The notes under the pieces are model-generated. The model did not search any database. It was not told the origin of the DNA and saw only the letters and a list, made by a program, of their open reading frames with translations. The translations under genes and the position numbers were made by a program. Of a DNA stretch of 26,443 nt, positions 1 to 6,693 are shown one piece after another. The DNA is taken from assembly GCA_964517215.1 (NCBI GenBank), contig CAZFBR010000015.1:1-26443 (forward strand). Direction: 5' to 3'. Origin of the DNA: CAZFBR01 sp035353495 [NCBI: uncultured bacterium]. Lineage in GTDB: Bacteria; DAOPZR01. Numbering within the stretch: the stretch's first letter is position 1; each line of letters opens with the position of its first letter.

Positions 1-516
1 GACGGCCCGCCCCATGATTTTCAGGGTGTCGGCTTGCAGCAGGGGCATGTCGCCGGGCAGCAGCAGGAGGCGGGTGCACCAGTTGAACGAATGGCTCATC
101 AGCAGGCGCAGCGGGTTGTATCCGCGCAATTGCGAGGCGGGCAGGTGGCGGTCGGCATAGACCAGATCGGCACCCTGATCGAGCAGGCGCAGGCCGTCAG
201 CGAGGTAGTCGACGGGGGTGGAGAGGTCGGTGTCGGTGAAAAAAACAAACCGCCCCTGCGCGGCGAGCAGTTCGTGCTTGACCGTCCCGCCCTTTCCGAT
301 GTTATGCGGCAGGTGCAATACGCGGACGCGGGCATCATCCGCAGCGGCCTGGTCGATAAGCGCGGCGGTCCCGTCGGTGCTGCCGTCATCCACTAACAGC
401 AGTTCCCACCGGTATTCCTGCCGGTGCAGGAAGGCGAGCATGCGCGGCAGCGAATGCGGCAGCCGGCCGGCTTCGTTGAAACAGGGGACCACCAGTGACA
501 GCTGCAACTCGCTCAT
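1..516 (-). CDS. Family 2 glycosyltransferase, dolichyl-phosphate sugar synthase (ALG5/DPM1)-like, partial at left edge
   Basis: The first 172 residues are visible; the C-terminus lies beyond the window. The protein opens with the GT-A fold signature VVPCFNEAG (about residues 9-17), then LLLVDDGSTDGT, then NIGKGGTVK and the metal-binding stretch FTDTDLSTP. These are hallmarks of GT2 enzymes that transfer a sugar from a nucleotide donor to a polyprenyl phosphate (ALG5 or DPM1 type). The later motif that usually reads DTQCGFK is not recognisable; the equivalent stretch reads DMPLLQADTLK, so the acceptor side may be divergent. The start at 516 is required because the first catalytic motif begins only eight residues in. 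There is no Shine-Dalgarno sequence, and a consensus promoter sits so close that the mRNA should be leaderless. It is divergent from the fusA-like operon. A polyprenyl-linked sugar would suit the STT3 and GT39-like enzymes further right, but that connection is inferred. Confidence 0.88.
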   Translation of the reverse strand, partial: MSELQLSLVVPCFNEAGRLPHSLPRMLAFLHRQEYRWELLLVDDGSTDGTAALIDQAAADDARVRVLHLPHNIGKGGTVKHELLAAQGRFVFFTDTDLSTPVDYLADGLRLLDQGADLVYADRHLPASQLRGYNPLRLLMSHSFNWCTRLLLLPGDMPLLQADTLKIMGRAV

Positions 517-525
517 AATGATGTG

Positions 526-554
526 ATTATATTTGGTTGGCCGGTGCCTGTCAA
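526..554 (-). promoter_or_regulatory. Perfect sigma70 consensus promoter for the GT2 gene
   Basis: On the minus strand, TTGACA (554-549) and TATAAT (531-526) are separated by exactly 17 bases, a full match to the housekeeping sigma factor consensus. The predicted transcription start is near 519, three bases before the ATG at 516, so the transcript would be essentially leaderless. The position was read directly; activity is inferred. Confidence 0.8.
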
Positions 555-627
555 GAATGACGGAGACGGATGGCGAGCGGAACCGGCACGGACCTGCCAG
601 TACCGGCGTGGCGGCCGGTGCAATTCC

Positions 628-657
628 TTGACAGTGACGACGGGGCAATGCTACCAT
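628..657 (+). promoter_or_regulatory. Probable sigma70 promoter of the fusA-like/yebC operon
   Basis: A perfect -35 (TTGACA, 628-633) is followed after 18 bases by TACCAT (652-657), which matches four of six -10 positions. The predicted transcript begins near 664, giving a leader of about 46 bases before the ATG at 710. This also argues against a start at 656, which would lie inside the -10 box. The -35 elements of the two divergent promoters are about 75 bases apart. Confidence 0.6.
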
Positions 658-699
658 GCCATGTGTGCGGTTTAATCCGGACAATGCTGAAAACCAACT

Positions 700-705
700 G
701 GAGGG
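700..705 (+). promoter_or_regulatory. Ribosome binding site deciding the EF-G-like start
   Basis: GGAGGG lies four bases before the ATG at 710 and is a strong Shine-Dalgarno match. It selects 710 over the in-frame ATG at 656, which has no such site and overlaps the promoter. Confidence 0.75.
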
Positions 706-709
706 TATC

Positions 710-2773
710 ATGCAGAACTATCCGTCTGACAAGCTGCGGAATCTTTGCGTTGTCGCCCACAGCGGTACCGGTAAAACGTCGCTCGGTGATGCAGTGGCCT
801 GGCTGACGAAGATCAACGACCGTTTCGGCAAGGTGGATGATGGCAGTTCCTGCCTCGACACGACTCCTGACGAGGTGGAAAACAAGATAACGATCAGCGC
901 CAAGCTGATGCCGGTGGAATGGCAGGGACACAAGCTGAACTGGCTTGACACCCCGGGGTATGCTGATTTTTACGGCGAGGTCGTGGCGGCCGCCAGCGTG
1001 TGCGAACAGGCGCTGGTGCTGATTGACGGTGTGGCGGGTGCGGAAATCGGCACGGAGCGGGTCTGGCGTGAATGCGAGGAACGCAATCTGCCGACGCTGG
1101 TATTCGTCAACAAGCTGGACAAGGAGCGCGCCACGCTTGACGGGGCGCTGGCCTCGCTCAAGGAATCGTTCAAGGCGCGGGTGGTGCCCCTGACCCTGCC
1201 GATCGGCAAGGAAGCGGGCCTGACGGGCGTGGTCGAGGTGCTGAGCGGCAAGGCCTGGACCCTGAGCGGGGACAAATTCGTCGAGGGAAAGATCCCGGCG
1301 GACATGCAGGGCGCGGTGGATCTGGCGAAGGCGGCGATCATCGAGGAGGCGGCCGGCGGTGATGACGCGCTGATGGAAAAGTTCCTGGAAGCCGGCACGC
1401 TGGACGAGGCGGACATGCAGCGCGGACTGCGGCTGGCGTTTGCCAAGCGGGCGCTGATCCCGGTGTTCTGCGGCGCGGCCAACCGCGGCATCGGCGTGGG
1501 GAGTGTGCTCAACTTCCTGGTCGAATACGGCATCTCGCCGCTGGCCAACCCCGGGTTTGCGACGACCAAGGATGACACGCTGCTGAAATGCGATCCGGCG
1601 GCGCCGGCGCTGGCGTTTGTGTTCAAGGTCATGGTCGAGCAGCATGCGGGCGAACTGAACTTCGTCCGGGTCATCCAGGGCAAGCTGACCTCGGGCGCGG
1701 ACGTGCACAATACCGGCAAACAGGGCCGGGAGCGCATCGGGCAGATGCTGGTGGTGCGCGGCAAGGGGAAGGAAGAGATCAAGGAACTGGCGGCGGGCGA
1801 CATGGCCGCGCTGGTCAAGCTGCGCAGCACGGCAATCAACGACACCCTGTCGGCCAAGCTGGACGTGCAGGTCAAGCCCATCGTTTTCCCGCAGCCGCTG
1901 GTGGCGGTCGCGGTGGCGCCCAAGGCGAAGAACGACCAGGAGAAACTGTCGGTCGGCCTCGCCTCGTTCACCCAGGAGGACCCGACCTTCAAGGTCGAGC
2001 ACCGTCCGGAATTCTCCGAAACGGTGGTGCTGGGGATGGGCGAGAAGCAGCTGAACCTCAAGATGCACAAACTGAAGAAGAAATACAACGTTGACGTCGA
2101 CCTGCTGCGGCCGAAGGTGCCCTATCGCGAGACCATCAAGGCCAAGGGCGACGCCAAGCACCGCCACAAGAAGCAGACCGGCGGCGCCGGGCAGTTCGCC
2201 GAGGTGTGGATGCGGGTTGAGCCGCTGCCGCGCGGCACGGGCCTGCAGTTCGTCAACTCGCTGGTCGGACAGAATGTCGACCGCGTCTTCGTCCCCTCGG
2301 TGGAAAAGGGCGTGAATGCGGCGGCGACGCAGGGCGTCTACGCGGGCTACAAGGTGATTGACGTCAAGGTCGATTTCTACGACGGCAAGATGCACCCGGT
2401 CGACTCGAAGGACATCGCCTTCCAGACCGCGGGCAAGGCCGCGTTCAAGGAGGCGTTCCTCGCCGCCAAGCCGGTGCTGCTCGAACCCGTGCTCGAGGTG
2501 GAGATCACCGTCGGCAGCGAGCACATGGGCGACGTGATCGGCAATATCAACACGCGGCGCGGCAAAATGCTGGGCAGCGAGGCGCGCGGGCGGTTCCAGG
2601 TGATCAGCGCGCATGTGCCCGAGGCGGAAATGTACAACTACGCGACGGACCTGCGTTCCATGACCCAGGGCAAGGGGACGTTCGGCATGAAGTTCTCCCA
2701 TTACGAGGAGGTGCCGCACGAGATGGCGCAGAAGATCATTGCGGAATCGAAGAAAGAAGACAAGGAGGAGTAG
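710..2773 (+). CDS. fusA2: Elongation factor G-like translational GTPase (EF-G2 / FusA2 type)
   Basis: This 687-residue protein has full EF-G length and all five domains. The G domain shows the P-loop AHSGTGKTS (16-24), the switch I threonine in NKITIS (T61), DTPGY (80-84) and NKLD (134-137). The glycine-rich segment HKKQTGGAGQFAEVW marks domain IV, and the C-terminus has a typical domain V. Canonical EF-G has AH(V/I)DAGKTT and DTPGH. Here the P-loop is the HSGTGKT form and the catalytic histidine position is tyrosine (Y84). Both are known features of the EF-G-like paralogue family that includes mycobacterial FusA2, so this is probably not the main translocase. Its exact role is unsettled in the family; ribosome binding is expected. 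It is the first gene of the operon, ending three bases before yebC. Confidence 0.9.
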   Translation: MQNYPSDKLRNLCVVAHSGTGKTSLGDAVAWLTKINDRFGKVDDGSSCLDTTPDEVENKITISAKLMPVEWQGHKLNWLDTPGYADFYGEVVAAASVCEQALVLIDGVAGAEIGTERVWRECEERNLPTLVFVNKLDKERATLDGALASLKESFKARVVPLTLPIGKEAGLTGVVEVLSGKAWTLSGDKFVEGKIPADMQGAVDLAKAAIIEEAAGGDDALMEKFLEAGTLDEADMQRGLRLAFAKRALIPVFCGAANRGIGVGSVLNFLVEYGISPLANPGFATTKDDTLLKCDPAAPALAFVFKVMVEQHAGELNFVRVIQGKLTSGADVHNTGKQGRERIGQMLVVRGKGKEEIKELAAGDMAALVKLRSTAINDTLSAKLDVQVKPIVFPQPLVAVAVAPKAKNDQEKLSVGLASFTQEDPTFKVEHRPEFSETVVLGMGEKQLNLKMHKLKKKYNVDVDLLRPKVPYRETIKAKGDAKHRHKKQTGGAGQFAEVWMRVEPLPRGTGLQFVNSLVGQNVDRVFVPSVEKGVNAAATQGVYAGYKVIDVKVDFYDGKMHPVDSKDIAFQTAGKAAFKEAFLAAKPVLLEPVLEVEITVGSEHMGDVIGNINTRRGKMLGSEARGRFQVISAHVPEAEMYNYATDLRSMTQGKGTFGMKFSHYEEVPHEMAQKIIAESKKEDKEE
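2762..2770 (+). promoter_or_regulatory. Strong ribosome binding site of yebC
   Basis: AAGGAGGAG lies inside the last codons of the EF-G-like gene, six bases before the yebC ATG, indicating coupled translation of the two genes. Confidence 0.75.
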
Positions 2774-2776
2774 CAT

Positions 2777-3532
2777 ATGTCCGGACATTCGAAGTGGCAT
2801 TCCATCAAGCATAAGAAGGGTGCTGCCGACGCCAAGCGCGGCAAGCTCTTTTCCAAGATCAACCGCGCCATCCTCGTGGCGGCGCGCAACGGGGGGGGCG
2901 ACCCGGACAAGAACATCGAGCTGCGCAACGCGCTGCTCAAGGCCAAAGAAGCCAACATGCCGAAGGACACCGTCGACCGCGCCATCAAGAAGGGGACGGG
3001 CGATGTCGACGGGGTGGTGTACAAGACGGTGGTATATGAGGCGTACGCCCCCTGCGGCGTGGCGCTGGTGATCGAGGTGCTGACGGACAACAACAACCGC
3101 ACCACTTCGGACATCCGCCATATCCTCGACCGCAACGAGGGCTCGCTGGGCACCAGCGGCTGCGTGGCGTGGATGTTCGAGCGCAAGGGGGTGCTCTACA
3201 TCCCCGCGGCGGGCAACACCGAGGATGCGCTGATGGACCTCGTGCTCGAGGCGGGTGCGGACGACCTGAGCGGGGCGGACGACAAGTTCGAGGTCAAATG
3301 CCCGCCCGAGGCGTTCGAGGCGGTGCGCAAGGCCCTGGAAGAGGCCAAGATTACCGTGGAAAGCGCCGAACTGACCATGCTGCCCAAGACCGAGGTGGCG
3401 GTGAATGCCGCCGCGGATGCGCGCAAGATCCTGCGCATTGTGGACGAGCTGGAGGAGATGGACGACGTGCAGGCGGTGCACGCCAACTTCGACATCCCCG
3501 AAGCGGTGCTGAAGGAACTGGGCGACAATTAA
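2777..3532 (+). CDS. yebC: YebC/TACO1 family protein
   Basis: The 251-residue product has normal family length and opens with the diagnostic YebC N-terminus (MSGHSKWHSIKHKK, then GKLFSKINR). NMPKDTVDRAIKKGTG and the NNNRTTSDIRHI region follow. The family was long annotated as transcriptional regulators; more recent work on YebC/TACO1 proteins supports a ribosome-associated role in relieving stalling, for example at proline-rich stretches. Pairing with a translational GTPase upstream fits a translation role. In many bacteria yebC stands directly before ruvC-ruvA-ruvB; here two unrelated genes separate it from ruvC. The next gene begins immediately after the stop codon. Confidence 0.95.
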   Translation: MSGHSKWHSIKHKKGAADAKRGKLFSKINRAILVAARNGGGDPDKNIELRNALLKAKEANMPKDTVDRAIKKGTGDVDGVVYKTVVYEAYAPCGVALVIEVLTDNNNRTTSDIRHILDRNEGSLGTSGCVAWMFERKGVLYIPAAGNTEDALMDLVLEAGADDLSGADDKFEVKCPPEAFEAVRKALEEAKITVESAELTMLPKTEVAVNAAADARKILRIVDELEEMDDVQAVHANFDIPEAVLKELGDN

Positions 3533-4435
3533 GTGTCGCTTTTTGCCGCCAACCTCAACCTGGCGCTGAGCCGCGCCCGCGGCGCGCTGCGCGCGGAGCC
3601 GCGCATCTTGTCCGCGGCGGCGGCGCTGGCGGTGGTGCTGCTGCTGCTGCAGTGGGCGCCGCAGGTCGGCGGATGGCTGCTGACCGGCGGCTTCCGGCAT
3701 CCGGCGCCGGAGCTGCTGCCGGCACCGTATGTGGTGGCCATGCTGCTCATCCAGCTGGCATATGCCTACGGGCTGGCGTTTCTCCTGGCGGGTGTGGCGG
3801 GCTATCTGGTCGAACGCCATCGCGGCGCGCCGCTCCAGTCGCCGCATCGCGGGGTCGAACGCTACGGCCTGCGCTATGCCCACCAGCTGCTGGCCATGTT
3901 CATCGCGGTCAACCTGCTGCTCTCGCTGCTGGTCTTCATGATCATGGCGCCGGGCATGCCGGCGGAGGGCGCGGCGGTTGCGCCGCAGCGCCTGCACGGC
4001 GGGGGAACGGTGCTGGCGGTGCTGCTGCAGCTGGGAGCGGAGCTTTACCTCCTGTTGTGGACCCTGGAACTGGTGCGCGGACGCGGGTGGACCAAGGCGG
4101 GTTTTGCGGCGGCAGCGGACGGGTTCAAACGGTCCGAAGTGCTGCTGGTCGGGCTGGGGTATTTTGCCTTCGAGATCATTGCCGTGATTGCCACGAGCTT
4201 TGTGTTCGGCCCGGCGGCGGTGGCGACGCCGGTCACCGGACTGCCGTTTGCCCTGCTCCTGACCCTGGCCCGGGCGGTGCTGCTGCCGCTGGTGATCCTG
4301 CTGCTCATTCAATGGCAGCCCGAGGAGCTGGCGGCGGCACTGCCCGAGGCGGTGCCGGTGAAACTGCTGCCGGCGGAATCGGCGCCGGCGGCTGCTGCCG
4401 AAAAAACATCCCGCAAGCCGCGCAAGCGCCGCTGA
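3533..4435 (+). CDS. Multi-pass membrane protein of unknown function
   Basis: I do not recognise a family. The start is a GTG that directly abuts the yebC stop (TAAGTG), so translation is probably coupled. The 300-residue product has about six hydrophobic segments, near residues 26-50, 64-90, 120-144, 158-178, 202-226 and 238-262. An Arg-rich cytoplasmic-type loop follows the second segment, and the tail is alanine-rich and basic, ending SRKPRKRR. No catalytic motif stands out. The spacing of membrane segments resembles generic small membrane-domain families. It interrupts the common yebC-ruvC neighbourhood together with the next gene. Confidence 0.75.
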   Translation: MSLFAANLNLALSRARGALRAEPRILSAAAALAVVLLLLQWAPQVGGWLLTGGFRHPAPELLPAPYVVAMLLIQLAYAYGLAFLLAGVAGYLVERHRGAPLQSPHRGVERYGLRYAHQLLAMFIAVNLLLSLLVFMIMAPGMPAEGAAVAPQRLHGGGTVLAVLLQLGAELYLLLWTLELVRGRGWTKAGFAAAADGFKRSEVLLVGLGYFAFEIIAVIATSFVFGPAAVATPVTGLPFALLLTLARAVLLPLVILLLIQWQPEELAAALPEAVPVKLLPAESAPAAAAEKTSRKPRKRR

Positions 4436-4458
4436 CGGTGCTGCGGGCGAATGCCCGC

Positions 4459-4467
4459 GAGGAGAGG
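4459..4467 (+). promoter_or_regulatory. Ribosome binding site deciding the start at 4474
   Basis: GAGGAGAGG precedes the ATG at 4474 by six bases. It sets the start of the exported protein, even though the same frame stays open far upstream through the two preceding genes. Confidence 0.65.
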
Positions 4468-4473
4468 TCGTCC

Positions 4474-5520
4474 ATGCGCATGCTGCACCTCCTGAGCGTA
4501 TTCCTGATTGTGGCCGGCGCGTTTCCGGCAATGGCGGCCGACGGCGGCCGGGCATCGGTGGCGGTGGCTGATTTTCCCGGGGCGCTGCTGCCGGACGGCG
4601 CGACCCGGCTGCTGATTCTGCCGGCGCCCACGGACACCAGGGGTGGGCAGTGGCGGCTGGACTACGGCGACGACAGCCGGGTTTACGGGACGCTGCGCTT
4701 TTCCGGCGACATCAATCCGGCCAAAATGATCGCGTATTATGATACCGCCAGCCGGCTGGTGACGGTATGGACCCAGCTGCCGTTTTCGGCCCGCTACTGT
4801 TCGGCCAGCTATCGTTGGCAGCGCCGGCAGCGCCGGCTGACGCTCGTGCGCGAGCGCCAGGGGGACCCGTCACGGGAGCAGCTGCGGCGGGCGGAACGGC
4901 TGCTCGCGCAGGGCAACCTGACGGCAGCGGCCGCGGAACTCGACGGCATGTTGTATCCCCGGCAGTATTATGCCGATGGCGAGATGCAGGCGAAATTCTT
5001 CAAGCGGGCCCATCAACTGGCCGTCGCGGCGCGCCGGCGCGCCGGTGACACCGGCGCGGCGCAGGTGATGGACCGCTACCGCAATCACTACGAGCTGCTG
5101 TTGCGGCCGCTGGTGACGAACGCGGCGCAGCTGGCCGATTCGCGCACGTTCGCCGCGTTCGGCTGCGGCGCCGCGCTGACGTGCGAGGAGTATGCGGCGC
5201 TTGTCAGCGACTGGGCCGGATTCCTCACCGGGTCCGGGCGGGCGCAGGCGGCGGTGCCGATCCTGCGGGCGGTGCTGCGTCTGGCGCCCGACCATACCGC
5301 TGCCTGCCGCCAGCTGGGCGATGCCCTGTGGACCAATGCGCAGGAGGTGGCGAACTACGCGCCGGGTGATGCGGCCGCGGATGCATTGCGGGCAGAGGCG
5401 CGCGACTGCTACCAGCGTTACGTCGTGCGGATGACCGCCGCCGGGGCTGCGCGCGGCATTCCGCAGTACCTGACCCGCCGCCTGCTGCCGATGCCGGCGG
5501 GCGGCAGTCCGGCGCGCTGA
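4474..5520 (+). CDS. Exported protein of unknown function with TPR-like C-terminal region
   Basis: This 348-residue protein starts with a convincing signal peptide (basic MRML, hydrophobic LLSVFLIVAGAF, cleavage near AMA-AD at residues 21-22). The next hundred or so residues look like a beta-rich domain. From about residue 135 the protein is helical and alanine/arginine-rich, with TPR-like segments such as QLRRAERLLAQGNLTAAAAEL and ILRAVLRLAPDHTAACRQLGDAL. TPR-type repeats usually mediate protein-protein contacts, so a periplasmic scaffold or assembly role is possible but not shown. I do not recognise a named family. It lies between the unknown membrane protein and ruvC in the same direction. 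Confidence 0.75.
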   Translation: MRMLHLLSVFLIVAGAFPAMAADGGRASVAVADFPGALLPDGATRLLILPAPTDTRGGQWRLDYGDDSRVYGTLRFSGDINPAKMIAYYDTASRLVTVWTQLPFSARYCSASYRWQRRQRRLTLVRERQGDPSREQLRRAERLLAQGNLTAAAAELDGMLYPRQYYADGEMQAKFFKRAHQLAVAARRRAGDTGAAQVMDRYRNHYELLLRPLVTNAAQLADSRTFAAFGCGAALTCEEYAALVSDWAGFLTGSGRAQAAVPILRAVLRLAPDHTAACRQLGDALWTNAQEVANYAPGDAAADALRAEARDCYQRYVVRMTAAGAARGIPQYLTRRLLPMPAGGSPAR

Positions 5521-5552
5521 CGTGCGCCGGGCGGTCAGGCGACAATAGGCGC

Positions 5553-6080
5553 ATGGCGCTGGCGGCGGGATTCCGCCTGCTCGGTCTGGACCCGGGCACG
5601 GCGACGACGGGATTCGCGATCGTGGAAGTGCATGCGCAACGGGCAAACCAGTATTGTGCCGTTGACTACGGCGTCATACTCACCAACAAGCATCGCAATC
5701 CCGGCGAGCGGCTCAAGACCATTCATGACCGGCTGGACGAGCTGCTGACGGTGTACCGGCCGCAGGCGGCGGCGATCGAGAAACTCTATTTCAGCCGCAA
5801 TGTGACGACGGCCATCGCGGTGGGCGAAGCGCGCGGGGTCCTGCTCTACACACTGGCGGAACGCGCCATCCCGGTGTTCAGCATCAACCCGATGGCGGTG
5901 AAGAAGAACGTGGTCGGCAGCGGTGCGGCGACGAAAAAGCAGGTGCAGCAGATGGTGAAAACCATCCTCGGGCTGGCGGAGATTCCGCAGCCCGACGACG
6001 CGGCGGATGCGCTGGCGATTGCCATCTCGGGCCTGCGCCTGGCCCCGTGGCAGCGGGCGGCGGAGGAATCACGGACATGA
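5553..6080 (+). CDS. ruvC: Crossover junction endodeoxyribonuclease RuvC
   Basis: The 175-residue product matches RuvC, the Holliday junction resolvase that cuts four-way junctions during homologous recombination. The acidic metal-binding residues are all present: D13 in LLGLDPG, E76 in AAIEKLYF, and D149 and D152 in the C-terminal DDAADALAIAIS motif. The YFSRN and VGEARGV segments are also typical. The start at 5553 gives a normal N-terminus, although the upstream ribosome binding site (AGG at 5547-5549) is weak. Its stop codon overlaps the ruvA start (ATGA), so the two are co-translated. Confidence 0.95.
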   Translation: MALAAGFRLLGLDPGTATTGFAIVEVHAQRANQYCAVDYGVILTNKHRNPGERLKTIHDRLDELLTVYRPQAAAIEKLYFSRNVTTAIAVGEARGVLLYTLAERAIPVFSINPMAVKKNVVGSGAATKKQVQQMVKTILGLAEIPQPDDAADALAIAISGLRLAPWQRAAEESRT

Positions 6081-6676
6081 TCGGCTACCTGAACGGAACG
6101 GTGCGGGCGGTGGCGGCGGACAGCGTGGTGCTGGAAACGCACGGCGTGGGTTATGAGGTGCGGGTCCCGCTGGGTGTGGCGGCGGCGCTGACGGCCGGCG
6201 GGCCGGCGGAGCTGTGGATCCACACGCATGTGCGCGAGGAAGCGCTGGCGCTGTTCGGGTTTGCGGCGCGCGCGGATCGCGAACTCTTTGTCACACTGAT
6301 CGGCCTGTCGGGGATCGGTCCCAAAATGGCGCTGGCGATCATGTCCATGCTGACTCCGGCGCAGCTGGCGGGTGCGGTGGCGGCGGAAAATGCCGCGGCC
6401 CTGACCAGAATCCCCGGGGTGGGGAAGAAGACGGCGGAGCGGCTGCTGATCGATTTGCGCGACAAGCTGCGCGCGCTGGGCATTGTCCCGGACGATGCCG
6501 CGCCCGAGCCGGCGGGTGCTGACGCCGATGCGGATCGCGCGGCGGCGGCGCTGGTGTCGCTCGGGTTCGATGCGGCGCGGGCGGCGCGGGCGGTGAGGGA
6601 CGCGCGCGCCGACCTGCCGGACGCGGAGACCCGCGTCCTGCTGACGGCGGCGCTGCGCCAGCTGCAGCGCGCCTGA
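6077..6676 (+). CDS. ruvA: Holliday junction branch migration protein RuvA
   Basis: At 199 residues this is a full-length RuvA. It has the N-terminal OB-fold (MIGYLNGTV through ALFGFA), two helix-hairpin-helix DNA-binding motifs (LIGLSGIGPKMALAIM and LTRIPGVGKKTAERL), an acidic Asp/Ala/Glu-rich linker, and the C-terminal three-helix domain that contacts RuvB (ALVSLGFDAARAARAV). The ATG at 6077 overlaps the ruvC stop, with GGAGG at 6062-6066; a longer start at 6047 would add residues not seen in the family. RuvB, the motor it recruits, is not encoded downstream as is usual and must be elsewhere in the genome. Confidence 0.95.
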   Translation: MIGYLNGTVRAVAADSVVLETHGVGYEVRVPLGVAAALTAGGPAELWIHTHVREEALALFGFAARADRELFVTLIGLSGIGPKMALAIMSMLTPAQLAGAVAAENAAALTRIPGVGKKTAERLLIDLRDKLRALGIVPDDAAPEPAGADADADRAAAALVSLGFDAARAARAVRDARADLPDAETRVLLTAALRQLQRA

Positions 6677-6693
6677 CCGGAGCAGGAACGCTG

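Noticed and set aside
656-709. Earlier ATG for the EF-G-like gene
   Set aside because: It overlaps the predicted -10 box and has no ribosome binding site; the ATG at 710 has GGAGGG at 700-705 and a normal N-terminus.
3169-4473. Upstream extension of the exported-protein frame through yebC and the membrane protein
   Set aside because: It is an Arg/Gly/Ala-rich out-of-frame reading of two real genes; the signal peptide and ribosome binding site place the start at 4474.
551-4555. A 1334-codon open frame on the minus strand
   Set aside because: It lies opposite the EF-G-like, yebC and membrane protein genes, is rich in Arg, His and Gln as expected of antisense reading of GC-rich genes, and has no recognisable domain.
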